NCBI GenBank assembly: GCA_039621445.1
Contig: CP154955.1
Location: 46,089,540 to 46,153,539, forward strand
Direction: 5' to 3'
DNA length: 64,000 bases
Source: Euglena gracilis
Taxonomy: Eukaryota; Euglenida; Euglenophyceae; Euglenales
Part shown: positions 41,022-54,175 of the stretch, in pieces
How positions within the stretch are numbered: position 1 is the first letter of the stretch
Layout of the letters: each line of letters starts with the position of its first letter
Made by a program: the position numbers and the translations under genes
The notes under the pieces: model-generated
Database searches by the model: none
What the model was told of the DNA's origin: nothing
Seen by the model: the letters and a program-made list of their open reading frames with translations, nothing else

Positions 41022-41921
41022 TACCATGCCCCCCCCATATAAGACCCCCCTCGGGAGCCAAAATCCCAGGGGGGGTCTTATCAGACCTCTGTTTAGTGTG
41101 TATCGGCAAAAAAAAATTGTGTATCATGTGTATTGGCAATAATTTTTTTGTGTATCGTCGGCAAAAAGAATTTTGTGTATCGGTGTGTATCGGCAAAAAA
41201 TAATTTGTGTATCGGTGTGTATCGGCAAAAATAAATTTTGTATCGTTTTTTTTTTGAATTTGTGGATCGGCTTTTCGAAATGAAGGATTTGACAGCAAAG
41301 AGATTTTCCCATTTCTCAGCATTGCCGATATGGCTCGGATGGGAATCCCCCCCCTGGCGTGAGGCGGTCAGTGGAAGACGTCAAAAAAAAAGCAAATCAG
41401 TACAGCTACAAGCAGCACACCTTGACAGATTCATTTTGTCATGTGTTGAACATCTCAAAAAAAGGAAGAAAAAAATAAATCAAAATTCAAAAAAGGAGAG
41501 CCGGGGTATGGATATGTGCAGATGTATCCGGGCCTCTGCATTTACAATGTGAGGGAGTAGCGCCCCTCCCCCAACCACAACAGGAGGGTGAGATTCCCCA
41601 CCACGCTTTACGGGTTGAGCTGGGGCCAATGTCAAAAGATTAACCCGTATTTTCCTCCCATTTTTGTAAAAATTTTGCGTGTCGGTGTGTATCAGCAAAT
41701 AAAATTTGTGTATTGGTGTGTATCGGCAAATTTTTTTTGTGTATCAGTGTGTATCGGCAAATTTTTTTGTGTATCGGTGTGTATCGTTGATACACACTAA
41801 ACATAGGTCTGGGTCTTATATGGGGGGGTCTTATATGGGGGGTCGCTCCCGGCCAAAGGGCTGGCCTTCGGCCGGCCAGGGGGAGGGTCTTATGGGGGGT
41901 CTTATGGGGGGGGGCATGGTA
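41022..41921. repeat. Element or predicted intron with TACCATGCCCCCCCC ends
   Basis: The left end TACCATGCCCCCCCC, continuing ATAAGACCCC, is answered by GGGGTCTTATGGGGG and GGCATGGTA at the right. The ends match the nonconventional intron at 30900-31380. The flanks are open across the predicted join on both strands, so the host gene strand is unresolved. Inside are arrays of GTGTATCGGC units. Confidence 0.5.
41095..41800. repeat. GTGTATCGGC repeat arrays
   Basis: 'tgtgtatcggcaaaaa' units at 41097-41232 and 41678-41790, closing with the inverted 'gatacacactaaacatagg'. They flank about 400 bp without a clear gene. Confidence 0.6.
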
Positions 41922-41949
41922 TCCCCGCTTCTAGCCTGGCGCTGTTTTC

Positions 41950-43160
41950 GCCTCTGGCCGTGTATGTGGAGGTGCCACCCTTGGGGGGTCAAATTCTCTT
42001 AAGCAAAGCTGCGGGCAATAATAAATTATTGAAAAGTTTTTTTTGTGGCCTTGTGTGAATTTGGCCAGTCTTGTTTTGGCGGCCAAGTAGCGAATTAAAG
42101 TGGGGGGCAATATATGGGGGGGCAACACACAAGTCAGGGGATGCCCAAGTCTGGCTTCCATATCCTCACCCCCCTGTTCGGCAATGCAGCAGTTAAAATC
42201 CTTTTAGTTTTTATGTGTGTGTGTGGTTTTAAAAAAAACACTGGACTTTGAGGGTGATGATTGTTGAATGGCAATTTTGTGTCGATTTGTACATCCACAA
42301 TCACATTTTTGGGAATATGTTTTGGGCCATTTTGGAAACGTTTTTGAGGAGACGATGATGCCTATAAATGTTCAAGAGTTCACCTAATCCTCAAAGTTCA
42401 CCTGTGGCATTCATACATTATTGGGCTCTCCAAGGCAAAGCTTGGGCTGTTGACTGCCCAAAAGGCGGCAAGATGGTGACAGGTTTTGTACAAATACAAA
42501 GGCAAATGGGACCTATCTAAGATTTCTAAAAAAATATTGGCTAAATGCAAACCACCATTTTGATTTGGATTCCCCCCCCCCCCCCCCCCCCTTTCCACGC
42601 CGATGTTTTGATACGATGGATTCCACGGTGAAGTTCACCGGTGAACAACACCGGTGGTTTTCTGTTGTATCTGTTCTCCTAGATTCTTTTCTCCCAAGAA
42701 GTTTATCCTTGTTCTTTGAATTGTGAGACATGCAAAGAGGATGTTGCGTCGTTTGTGGGCGTCCAAGGATGGATGTTTGTGATCCATTTGGTTGTTGTTT
42801 TTTTGCCTGTTGTCATTCCGCATTATTTGCTTTATCATTCGGCATCAATCATCCTTGAAGCATTGGCCCCGCTGTTGTTGTTATTTTCTATGATACTTTT
42901 CAGCATTCAGAATGGCCACGTTGATGAGGTGTGTGAGCATGCTGTGCTTTTTTGCAATTTACTTCACACGCCAAAAACACAAATAAGAAGTGATGAAAAT
43001 ACCTTGAGGTTCTTTGGCAAATTAACTTCATGCAGAGACCCGTCAAACAGGGGGGATGTGTTTCACATTTTGTGCATTTTTTGTTCATTTTTTTTCAAAT
43101 TTTCCAAAATGGGGGGCACGGGAGGGGGTCACGGGAGGGGGGGCTCATGTGGGTAACGCC
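41950..43160. other. No supported gene
   Basis: A plus-strand frame at 42716-43156 has a hydrophobic stretch (FVIHLVVVFLPVVIPHYLLY) but no recognisable family. A C-run lies at 42572-42590 and the GTGAAGTTCACCGG palindrome at 42628-42650. Confidence 0.2.
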
Positions 43161-43254
43161 CCCTAAGGTCAATTGATTTTGCAGCAATCACATTTCCGTT
43201 TCAATGGCCATTTCGGACCATTTTGGGCAGTTTTGGGGGGCTCCAACAAACACT

Positions 43255-43690
43255 TATGGCCAGTCCCCCCCCCCCCCCGGACCCTTTCCTGGGGGGGTCC
43301 TGGGGGGGTCCTGGGGGGGGGGTCCTGGGGGGGGGCGCTGGTGAGGTCCTGGGGAGGTCTTGGGGGGGTCCTGGGGGGGGGGGGTCCCGCAATTCTTGGC
43401 AAAATTTTTGCACCACAAGATGAGGTTATTTTGATGACCGGGGGGGTCGGGGGGGGGGGCGGGGGCGGCGGTAGCCGCGCCCCCCCGGTAGCGGGCGCCA
43501 AAGGCGCCCGGAACTCCACGGTCAGTGGGTCCTGTGGGTACCGCCCCCCGGTGGATCCTGGGGGGGTCCTGGGGGGGTCCTGGGGGGGGGAATCTGGCCA
43601 TGACTCGTGTCCCCCCCCCCCCCCCCTCCTGGCCCGCAGGGGGGGGTCCGGACCCCCCCCTCCCCACCTGCCAGGGTCCTCATCCAGACC
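43255..43690. repeat. G-run 'GGTCCTGGGGGG' repeats
   Basis: Repeated GGTCCTGGGGGG units at 43300-43385 and 43555-43585 around a unique GGCGCCAAAGGCGCC core. The long frames here are glycine/proline artefacts. Confidence 0.6.
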
Positions 43691-44545
43691 GCGGTGAGAC
43701 ACAGCTCTCTCCACGGTTTGTTGAATTTGTGCCGATGTATCTCATTGCCCTGCATCAGCATGCAAACACATTTTGTGTGCACCATTTTATGATTTTTTTT
43801 TTCGCTGCCACTTGGACTTTTAAACCTTGAACCGGCCACAATGGGCCCGACACCATGTTTCTGCCAGCGTGCCCCCCCCCCCCCCCAGCTCCCCCACCAG
43901 CTCTCCGCCGAGAATGGTGGACGCCGACCCCCCCCCCCGCCGGCACCCTCTGTCCGGCACCTGGGAACCATGCCCCAGCTGTGCCTCCACCCACTACCCA
44001 CCACACCCACCCCACACCCCCACCCAAGAATTTGGGGACTTCTTCCCTCCGCTTTGTCTAAACTTTGTTCAAGCTGCTGAAGTGCAGCCATTCATCGGCA
44101 GCCGCTGCTTTTACCCTCCCTTAATTCTCATCCTCAAATTTCTCTTGCAGCTCATTTCAGTCAGTACACACTGAAATACCGGGGCAGCTCAAATGCTCTT
44201 CGCAGCGGACCCCCAACTTTCCGAAATAACACCCACTGTGGAGGAAATACACATAAGACATACAAAAAAATTGCATTTTTGAATTTCAGGAAAAACAGAA
44301 AGCCGGGGAAACACCCGGGAGAAATCAATTTACATCGGCGCTTCTTGCACCCCCAGCCCCCTCCCACCTTTCATGACACCAGGCCCGATTTCCTTCTCCC
44401 GTGCATTCATATGTGGCAGCAGCGCACGCCCCATCCCCCTCCAGACCGGGGTGAGACACAGCTCTCTCCACGGTTTGTTGAATTTGTGCTGATTTATCTC
44501 GCAACCTGACATCAGATGCAGACATATTTTACACTCACCTGCAAA
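43680..44545. repeat. Duplicated segment with weak coding signal
   Basis: The roughly 70-bp segment 'ggtgagacacagctctctcc' through 'gaatttgtgc(c/t)gat' occurs at 43692-43740 and 44450-44498. On the minus strand it reads SAQIQQTVERAVSH in both. A nearby minus-strand frame at 44093-44020 reads MAALQQLEQSLDKAEGRS. Small exons of an unrecognised coiled-coil protein are possible. Confidence 0.3.
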
Positions 44546-44819
44546 TTGTTCTTTGTTGCCTCTCGTATTTTTGAACCTCCCCTTCTTGCCTTCTTGGACC
44601 AGTCATAATCCTCCTTTTCGCAACTCACTCTATTAACCCCCTGGACACCAAACCCCACACACCCCCACGGGAGAACCCCCAACCAAATCCCAAAATCCCA
44701 AATCAAATCTTAATGCCCGGGCTCCGGGGGGTGCCCTCCTGAGTGGTGCTTGTGTACGCCCACGGCTGGAGGCACCGCGCAGCAACGCGGGGCACAACAA
44801 ATCCAAATCCAAATCCCAC

Positions 44820-45110
44820 CTGCCAGGGGGGTCCGGACCGACCCTGGGGGGGGGAACCATGACCCCCCCAAAAAGGGTCAATTTTTTCCTCCAGCGCTTT
44901 GCGCCGAAAATTTTTTGCATTTTTTTGCCAATTTTTTGCCCAAAAAGTGTCCCAAATGGCACTTTTGGTCGTTTTGGGGTGTCAAAAATTTTCGGTCACC
45001 CGGACTGCGCCACTGTTTAGGTTGGGGGGGGTGTCCCCCCCCACCCCCCCCCTCCTGGCCCGCCGGGGGGGGGGGTCCGGACCACCCCCCCACCTGTCCT
45101 GATATCAAAA
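44820..45110. repeat. G/C-run element, family of 45-476
   Basis: It has the 'ggggtccggaccgaccctggggg', 'aaaagggtcaattttttcc' and 'gcgctttgcgccgaaaa' order of the family, ending in 'gtttaggttggggggg' and G/C runs. It is inverted relative to the first copy's core. Confidence 0.5.
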
Positions 45111-45179
45111 CCTGGTCCTGAGTCCCTGCGCCTTAGACGCGGACTTGAAGCATTTACACACCAAATCAGGCATTAGTCG

Positions 45180-46600
45180 CTGAAATCACCCCGAAATATG
45201 CATTTGCCACTCATGCCACCCAAAATTGGGCATTTCCACCCGAAAATAGTGTTTTACACCCAAAATTAGGCATTTGCCAGCCCAAATTTGGGCATTGCTA
45301 TTTTTTTGCACATTTTTTTTGCATTTTTTTTGCGCATTTTTTTGTATTTTCTCTGCAAACTTTTTTCTTTTTGGCACATTTTTTCATGATTTACCAATTT
45401 TTTTTTTAAAAAACCATTTTTGCAGTTTTTTTTTGGCATTTTTGCAGTTTTTTTTTGAAATTGACATTTTCCTCAGAGTTCCATATGGTTCCTTCAAAGT
45501 TTGGTGCCATTTTTGCATGTTTTTGAACTTTTTTTGCATTTTTGAAAATTTTGCGCATTTTCTGTTTGATTTTGCACATTTTTTTTGCAATCCCCCCTGC
45601 ATCAAATTCAGGAAGGCATGAAAATAGGGCGAATTTTTTTCCTTTTGGAAATGCCACGGAAAAAATATTTTTTTTTTGGCAAATGGGAATGGTTTGGGAG
45701 GGATCCTCGGGTCTGCTAAAGCCCCTCCCCCCCTCCGTTGGCATTGGGGGAGTCGCCCTCCCCCCTCAAGGATTTGCCCCCTCCGAGGTTTTTTGGCTAT
45801 TACATGAATGTTTCGTGAATTTTGTTATAAAAGCCCATTATCGTCTCATCATTTCTGCCCATCGGAATCTGTGATGACCATATGCATATATCGGGCAGTG
45901 ATGAGATGAAACTAAATGAGGTGTGCTTTATGGGAAGCAAGGAGGGATCATGTGTGCTGGGAGGGCTCATCACTAACAAGTGCGCACAAAAAACCACACC
46001 TTTTCTCTGTGGTATTCAAGTGACCCCAAACCAGCATGCATGCCCTTCCAGCAGCATTGGATAAACACTGTTATGCATGAATAAACGCCCTTGATGAGCT
46101 TGGCGAGTGGCAAAAGGATTTTGTTTTTGAGGGGGTGCAAGAAGGCGCCAGGCCGTCCTGCCCCCTGCCTCCCCCTGCGTTTTTCAAGGGTACCATGCCA
46201 CAATTTCTGATCCATTGTTCACAACAGCACAATTTTCATTTTACCGTGAGGGTTATTGGCATCAGCACAACACCCATTACACAATACAAATGGGGAAACA
46301 TTCAAAGATGGGTTGGATATTGCATGGATGGAGTAACCCTGACTGTGACCTGATTGAAACCCGATTCCTAACCCGAAGCAAAACCCTATCCTTACGAAAA
46401 CGCTGTTGCACGCTGTGCACAAATAAATTGTTGCACAGGTAGTAGAGTTGCGCGGGTAAACGCCGGTAATAGCTGTGCAGCAACTTTCATTTTGGATGCA
46501 ATATGGAAGTTTTTGATATGAACCAACGGTGCAGAATATTTTCGCCTATGAAATCCCAAAAAATGAGGGTTTGAATACTTTTGACACTGAGTGAGTAACC
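45180..46600. other. No supported gene
   Basis: T-rich 'gcattttttttgca' sequence to about 45590, then unique sequence without a recognisable exon. Confidence 0.25.
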
Positions 46601-46734
46601 CCCCCCCCCCCCAAATGCGCCATTTCTGGCCGCGTGGCCAAATTGACCGACCCCGACCGACTGGTTTTTCTTTTTAGGATGGTCAATAACCCCCCAATGG
46701 CTGGAACCCTGTCCAACCCAAAACCCCCATTCTC

Positions 46735-46985
46735 CCAAAGAGAAGTGATTAGACATTGGCACTTTTGGAAAAAAAAGGAATTTGGTTTGATTTTCAGGAA
46801 AAGTTGGACACTCCGAGGCCAACCATTCAATGAATTGTTTTGTCCACGTTTTGCCTTTTGGTTGATGAGGCAATTTGTGGCTTTTACTGGCCCCCCAACA
46901 GCAATCAGTTTTCCACGCCTTCAGGTCGGCTCCTTAGGTAATGCTGGACTCAATGGTTCCCCGGACCCCATTTTCCATGGGTGGG
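46735..46985. repeat. 250-bp segmental duplication, copy 1
   Basis: 'agagaagtgattaga' through 'caatgaattgttttgtccac' and 'ccattttcca' is repeated at 48078-48302 with small indels. A frame can be read through both, but it breaks between copies, so it is probably not coding. Confidence 0.75.
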
Positions 46986-47237
46986 GAGGACCCCCCTACC
47001 CCCCCTTTTTTTTTATATTTTTTTTTCGGTGGTTGGTTTTTTATTTATTTAAAAAAAAGGAACAAAAAAGGAAAAAAACGAAAGAAAACGGAAACAACGG
47101 AAAAAAACGCGGACAAAAACAGGACACACAAAGGAAAAAATAGGAAAAAAACTTACCCCCCTTACCCCAAACACACCCCCCCTACCCCCCCCTACCCCAC
47201 CTTACCCCCCCTTACCACCCTCACTGCTAAGGGCCAA

Positions 47238-47645
47238 GGTGGTAACCTTTCCGTGGGTCAAACTGATTTTGCGCCTGAATTCTGTGTCCATTGTTTGGCA
47301 TTAAAAATTCGGTTTTCCGCATAATGGAGGCATAGCAAATTCCTTTTGTGCTCAACCGTTCGCAGTGGCGGGGGGGGGCTCCGCCCCCCCCCTAACCCCC
47401 CCTGGAACCCAAATAACAATATCCTTTCCGTGGGTCAAACTGATTTTGCGTCTGAATTCTGTGTCCAGTGTTTGGCATTGAAAATTCGGTTTTCCGCATA
47501 ATGTAGGCATAGCAAATTCCTTTTGTGCTCAACCGTTTGCAGTGGCGGGGGGGGGCTCCGCCCCCCCCCCCCCGAACCCCCCCCTGGAACCCAAATAACA
47601 ATATCCTTTCCGTGGGTCAAACTGATTGTGTGTCCAGTGTTTGGC
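47238..47645. repeat. Roughly 190-bp tandem repeat, two and a half copies
   Basis: The unit runs from 'cctttccgtgggtcaaactg' through 'ggttttccgcataatg', 'gtgctcaaccgtt' and G/C runs to 'ggaacccaaataaca'. Confidence 0.8.
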
Positions 47646-47749
47646 ATTGCAAATTGTTTTACTGCTGCGAAAAAACGCGTATATGGGCCTCTTTTGAGGA
47701 CTGCAAATCTGCATACAGATCAAAACAACCTCAATTCCTCTCCATTACC

Positions 47750-48055
47750 ACCCCCTAACCACCCCCCCTTACCCCCCTTACCCCCCCTTACCCCCCCTTA
47801 CCACCCCCCTTACCCCCCCTCACCCCCCCTTACCCACCCCTTACCCCCCCCTTACCCCCCCTTACCCCCCCTTGCCCCCCCTTACCCCCCCTTACCACCC
47901 CCCTTACCCCCCCCCCCCCCCCCCTTACCCCCCCTTACCCCCCCCCCCCTCCCCCCCCTTACCCCCCCCCCCCCCTTCCCCCCCCTTACCCACCCCCCTT
48001 ACCCCCCCTTACCCCCCCTTACCCCCCCTTACCCCCCCTTACCCCCCCTTGCCAC
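47750..48055. repeat. (CCCCCCTTA)n microsatellite array
   Basis: More than 25 units of C runs plus TTA. A similar shorter run is at 47150-47220. Proline/leucine frames through it are artefacts. Confidence 0.9.
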
Positions 48056-48077
48056 TCCCCACTTCGTGCCATATGTG

Positions 48078-48302
48078 CAAAGAGAAGTGATTAGAATTGG
48101 CCTTTTGGAAAGGAATTTGGTTGATTTTCAGAAAATTTGGACAACTCAGAGGCCAACCATCAATGAATTGTTTTGTCCACGTTTTGCCTTTTGGTTCTGA
48201 GTCAATTTTGTGGCTTTCTGCCCCCTAAAGCAATCAGTCATCCCTGCCTTCAGGTCGGCTAGACTGCTGGACTCAATGGTCCCGGACCCATTTTCCATTT
48301 TT
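48078..48302. repeat. 250-bp segmental duplication, copy 2
   Basis: Counterpart of 46735-46985, on the far side of the C-run array. Confidence 0.75.
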
Positions 48303-48309
48303 GTCCTTT

Positions 48310-50240
48310 TTATTTTTTTTCAAGCATTTGAATGGTGTGCCCCCCTTCTTCCACCCGCCCCAGTGCCCACGACCTCCACATCCCAGCTGCCAAAGTTGCT
48401 AACCTCCACATCCTGGCAACCCACCCCTGCACGTTAATTTGGATGACGCCTGCATTTTTGAATGACCCTCCTCCTCTCCTCCCTCCTTTTTTTTTCATTT
48501 CAGGGTCCATCTCCTTTGATCGTGAGTAGAAACACATTTGAAGAAGCAGAAGAAAGGTGTTGTTGCATGAAGCCATTTGCAATTAAAACACATTGTGATA
48601 ACTTCACCTTTTTTTGAGACACTCACACTTCATTTTTTTGAGACACTGGTGCGATAAGGCATGCTTTTTTACCTCCAAGGATATGCCACCCCCTTTGGAA
48701 CAAGCACATTCTTCTTTCGATCATTTGGTGTGGCTGAACCTCGGCGATTTTTGTTCAATGCGTTGCAACCCAAATTGATGTGGCAGAAAAAAAATTCATG
48801 CGGCATATGTGCTGCACACATGCATACGGTGGCTCAAAAAATCTTTTCAGCGGTGGAATAATTTTTTGTTGTGGAGCATTAATTAATCCAAACATGATTC
48901 TCAAGTTAATTCCCAATTCAGCAACCCTCAAATTTGATAACCCCTTGAGCTGATTGACTGGAACTCAAATTCAGCAAAAGGTTGCTTAAATGGGGTTAAT
49001 ATCATCGAAGAAGATGTTCATTCAAAAACACATTTCCAGCTGCACCCCTCTGCATTCTCGATCATTTTCCCTACACTTTTCTTTTTTGTGGTTGCGTGAA
49101 TTGCGTAAACATTTTCTTGCACCTGAATTCAGCATTTTTTCAACACACTTTAGTCCCACAAATCATCCTGAACATGCAGATGACCATCATGAATCATGCA
49201 GATGGCTGCAACAACGATGAGCAACCAGATACATATGACATTTTGACACCTAGTGCTGGCCCTGGTGTCAAAATGAGAATATCAGGCTGACGAAGTGGGT
49301 TATTTGCTGGGATTATGTTTCGAGAAGAACCCAAAATGCAAGGCACTTTTTGCGATTGTGACAAAATCAACCTCTTTCTAGGTTCGCAGTTGGGTTTATT
49401 TAGAGGCAGGCAAATCAAATTTTGCATTCACCATTGCCCAAATTTTTTTTCAGGCTTACAGTCAGGTTTTGGGGGGAGCTTTCAGACAGCAACCCCAACT
49501 TTTCAGTTTCACGTTTGGGTGTTTTGCGAACGCACCCTGGAATGACCAACAATGAAAATGAAAGGCCGCAGTGAGGGGGAGGGGGGTGGAAAAAGCATCT
49601 TGAAACAATTTCAAATGCTGCCACAAAAAAAAACCAGTTGTGAATTTGTTTTTTTGGCTGCTGTCAACCAAACCAACGTGAACCTGGCTGCCAACCAAAT
49701 TTTGGCAATTGAGTGAAGAATATTTAAATGATTGATGGATTCACAAATTGGATTCATCTGAACTCCAGTTTGTATTTGCTTGATCTCAGGTCTTTTACCT
49801 CGTCTCTCGGAGCTCATCCAAGCCATGGAGGCCATCTGCCCTCTTTGAGTCCCAATTGTTCCCTCACTTCTCAACTGCAAGAGTATGTAATGCATCATTC
49901 CTCTGCTTGTCAACAAAGAATGCCAGGAACAGAAGCTCTGAAGCCTCTTTCAAGGTGTGTCAAATGGTTTGAAATCTCTGTGAAGGGAATCAAACTGGGT
50001 GGAATTTCCCTCTGATATCGTCGTTTCCCGCTTTTTTGAAACAAAAAAAAAAGATATATTTTTCCACCCAATCAAATTGAATTGATGTCAATTTGGTGAA
50101 CAAGCAGAAGGCATGCATTTGATGGGAGGGTAAAAAATAATAGAAAAAGGTGGCAAAACAATGTTTTCTTTCCAGCAATGGAGTTGTGGAGTTGAGCTTG
50201 AGGCCAGGAATTGTTATTATTTGTCAATGAGGGGCGAAAA
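48310..50240. other. No supported gene
   Basis: A normal-composition stretch, low in homopolymers. Several plus-strand frames (48661-48861, 49728-50015) could be upstream exons of the NXPE-like gene, but no family motif is visible. Confidence 0.25.
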
Positions 50241-50254
50241 AACTCGATGTTTTA

Positions 50255-50512
50255 CCCCCCCCCCCCCCTAGTCGTACGACCACCCCTCATTTACGACCAC
50301 CCACCGGTCACAGGTTGCAGGTCATGGGGGTGTTATGACCCCCCCCCGGTCACAGGTTGCAGGTTGCGAAAAATTTAACACCACCTTACCTATGACCGCC
50401 TCCTCATTTACGACCACCCCCCGGTCACAGGTTGCAGGTTATGGGGGTGTTACGACCACCCCCCGGTCACAGGTTGCAGGAACCCGGTCATACGACAAGG
50501 GGGGGGGGCGGG
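50255..50512. repeat. 'CGGTCACAGGTTGCAGG' tandem repeat
   Basis: Four copies of CACCCCCCGGTCACAGGTTG-type units interspersed with 'catttacgaccacc'. Confidence 0.8.
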
Positions 50513-50649
50513 TAAGGTTGTTTAAGTCTTTTTTGTTTTTAAAGGTTTTCAGGCGTTTTATATTTTTTAGCTATTTTCCAAGGGTGGTCTAAGGGCTTTC
50601 TGGGCATTTGGACCAGTCCAAATATAAAAAAAAGTTGAAACCATACATC

Positions 50650-51095
50650 TCTTTAAGGACCCCGGGGGGGGGGGGTGCTGGGCTAGGGCTAGAAATTTGG
50701 GCTGGCTAGAAATTTGGGCTGGCTAGCCCGCCCCCCCGGGGGGGGGGGGGGCTGGGCCCCGGCTGGACCCGAACCGGGGCGAGCTGGACTGAAATCGGAA
50801 AAATGCCCAAAAATGACCTGCAAAACACAGTTTTGAAAAATGATGCATCTGAAACCCCCCAAAAATGCCCCAAACGCCCCCCAAACCCCATTTTTGGCCA
50901 TTTTTGAACACAGTTTTTCAAAAAATTTCGGCGCTTTGCGCCGAAAAATTTTGGGCTGGACCCCCAAAAAAGGGGCTGGCTAGCTGGGCTAGCAGCACCC
51001 CCCCCCCCCCGGGGGGGGTGCTGCTGCGGCTGGGCTGGGCCCAAATCGGGGCTGGCTGCAGCCGCCCCCCCCCCCCCGGGGGGGTTCGCAAAACC
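50650..51095. repeat. G/C-run element with GGGCTGGCTAG units
   Basis: Inverted G- and C-run blocks ('ggggggggtgctgggcta' and 'agcaccccccccc') surround a core with 'ttcggcgctttgcgccgaa'. The flanks 'aaccatacatctctttaagg' and 'ccttagagagatgtatggttgaa' are also inverted, so the element spans about 50636-51116. Confidence 0.6.
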
Positions 51096-51869
51096 TTAGA
51101 GAGATGTATGGTTGAAACCCCCATTCCCCCCCCTCCGAGTTTAGGTGAATTGACAATGTCCCCGCGATGCCAGAAGTCATTTTTCACTTGCTTTTGCCGA
51201 GATATTGCAACGTCATTTTGTTCAATTTGTACAAGTTTTGGTGGAATTATTTTTTCAAGGTATTTTCAGGCATTTTGTTCATTTTTTTTGTTTGTTCAAT
51301 TCGATTTTCGGTTACCTTGAAAAAATAATGCCAGTACACTTTGTGTCATGAACTGATGCTGGAGCTCTTCCTGTGCCTGCAAACCATCTGAGGTCACCTT
51401 TAAAAACCCTGAAAACCCTGAAAACCCCGATTTTTTTCACACACATGTCTGAGGATGTGAAAACCTTTGAGTGTTTTGAAGGCTTATTTTCGACCCAAAA
51501 CCCAAAACCCTGATGTAGTTCTTATTGCAGTTTCCAGGCAGAAATTTTCGAAGGTGATCGATATTTGTAAGGATGATTACAGCTAGTGGCCCAAAGTTTT
51601 GCCCCCAAATCAAAAATTTTGATGCATGGACAACAAAATTTTTTACTTTTTGGCTGCTGCCCAAGGAATTTTGGCTCCGGACCCAAAGTTTTGCTGCTCA
51701 CCTGACAATTTTGGCCCACAGTGACAACGTTGGGACTCAAATTTTGGAGTCAAAACTCAGTTGCTGAGGGGGAGGCAAATAAAGTGTTTGTATCAGAGAA
51801 CAAATTCTTGGGCTGGTGGCCCCCTTTTGGCCAAATTTCGTGGCCCCCTTTTTTTGGCAAATTTCTGGG

Positions 51870-52209
51870 GTGGGTGTGTATATTGTATTGTATATTGTAT
51901 ACATATTATACATTATATTATTTCGTTATATGTTATTTTATAGAATATCAGAGATACATTACATCAGAGAACAAAAAATTGTTGGCTGTTCGCCCCTCAT
52001 TTGGGCTTGGGGCCAAATTTCTCGGGTGGGGTTTTTATTATGTCGCATATTGGAGAGAGATATATATGCATATATATTTATTATCTTTATATTATAATGT
52101 ACATAATAGTAATATTAATTGTTGCATATTCTGTTAATATATGTATTGTATTATGTATATGCAGTATGTACATAATATTATATTTGTACATATTATGTTA
52201 TGTATATGA

Positions 52210-52246
<37 letters not shown>

Positions 52247-52262
52247 ATTTGTATATGGCAGC
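51870..52262. repeat. TA/GTATA-rich microsatellite region
   Basis: Includes (AT)n at 52211-52232 and GTATGTAT units. No gene. Confidence 0.7.
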
Positions 52263-52299
52263 AAGATTCTATTTGCCCCCCCCCCCCAGGGGGCCAAGT

Positions 52300-54160
52300 A
52301 GAATCTCCAGGGGGGGGTTCGAGTAGCATCCCCGCGTCCGACCTTCGGGAGAATTCGGGGTTATTTTTCGGGATAGGGTTAGGTGCGCGACCGGATTCGC
52401 GGCGGGGGCTCCCGTTCCGGAATTTAGGGAGCGGTTCGGCCGCGTTTCCGACAGTTTCCGACAGAATCGGGGTCGATTTTTGGTAAAATTACGACAGAAG
52501 GGTGACCCAAAAATCTTCCAAAACGGCGACCTAACTTTCGGCCGAACTTTCGTCCCAAAAAGTGCCCATTTTTGGCACGCCAATCCTAACCCTAACCCTA
52601 TTCCTCCAATTAAGTGCCGAATCTCCCCGGATCCGACCGATTCTGGCCCGGATCTGGCGCAGTTCCGGAAATCAAATGTGTCTAAAGACCCATTTTTTCT
52701 GAGTTTGGAGAACTAGACAATGTTCCAAGGATGCCAGGGATCATTTTCTTTGGAGTTGGCTATTTTTTGCTGAGATGTCGCAACTTCATTTTTGCTCAGT
52801 AGGAGAATTTTCTGTCAGAAATGTATTTTTTTTTGGTTTAAAGGCACTTGATATATTTTACGGCATTTTGGCCAGAACAATTGTCAGGTTTTTTGCGGGG
52901 TTTTAGGTTTTTAATGGCACCTTAAACAATAATGCCTGTACCGATTTCAAGTGGAGTTTCTATGTTGTGATCATCATTAGTTCCTATCCTTCACTATTTA
53001 TATCATTAAAGTTGCTGTGTTAGTTGCATGTTACGACTGCCGTTACACAAATCATGCATTTAGGCAGGGTGTTGAGTCCCGCAAATCCCAGAGCTAATGT
53101 CGGCCTCCGACTTTGGCCATGCAATAAATCATACTCAATGGAGGGGGGACTCGAAGAATTTGACGCACAGTTTCCCAAACCGATATACCCCTGTTCCTCC
53201 TCTAATTTCCTTTGGGCACCCAGGACAGCAACAGCTTTCGGGGGATGGTTCCTTGGTGTGGTCGTTGCAATCGTAAAAGCACACACAATCCTCCAGCATC
53301 CTCCGGAATTGCAGGGTCGTCCACTACCTGGGGCTTCTTGCAGAATTCTCTCATGGAAGGTCTCCAAGAAATGCCACTGCCCCCCCCGCTCCTGTTTTTC
53401 TGTTTCTGCCTCGCAGGGTGATTGTCGGTTTGCAAGATGGAGAGAGGATGCCTCCCGGTCCCACCGCGTTCCTAATTCATGCTGTTTCACCAACCCAGAT
53501 TCCATTGTGTCATGGAGGTGTGCCACATTTTGAACGTTGTACATTGGCAATTTCCACAGGTTTGATGGCCCTTTGAGATGAAATCCGGAACCAGATCAAA
53601 AAGAAGGAAATGTTTGGGGTCTCAACTTAGGAGCCACCTGCAATGAAAATTTGGACGATATCGCCAAAATTATGAAGTTTCAGACATCAAATTCGATGAT
53701 AAAGGACCACGAAACCAAAAATTTAAATCAACCTTACCTCAGTGCCACCACCAAGTTTCAACCAATATTCAGTATCTCCCATTTGTAAAGACATTGAATT
53801 CACAAGTCCCCAAACCCGACTTCCATTTGGGTTACAGGGCAGGATTTTGCAAGGGGAACACTCCCTTTGAAAAGAGACATTTTGTTTGCCTTGTTTTAAT
53901 TTAAATGAAACCCCAAGAAATTCAGCTTCAGGTGGCCAACCACTCGCCTTTTATTCAAAGTGTTTTGAAAGTGGATGTTTCTGCAGCAGGCTGCTATATT
54001 TATATAAATTATTTATAATCATTTATTTTGCATTGTCCTCCCAAAGATTTTTTGCCCGCACTCATTACCTTTTTAACAAGCAAACAAATGTGAAATCCAA
54101 AGGCAAGGGAAATGAGCTTTTTTGCTCAACACCTATCCACCGCAGGCATGGGTTTGTGGA
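52300..54160. other. No supported gene; ambiguous open frames
   Basis: The stretch 53024-53550 is open for about 170 codons on both strands with no recognisable domain, so I cannot choose a strand. The first exons of the NXPE-like gene must lie upstream of 54176 and may be here. Confidence 0.25.
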
Positions 54161-54175
54161 TTGAATCTTTTTTAG

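Noticed and set aside
47523-48200. Long plus-strand open frame rich in proline and leucine
   Set aside because: It is the translation of the (CCCCCCTTA)n array; no domain and no codon signal.
53020-53550. Overlapping frames of about 170 codons on both strands
   Set aside because: No motif favours either strand and no exon phase links it to the NXPE-like gene.
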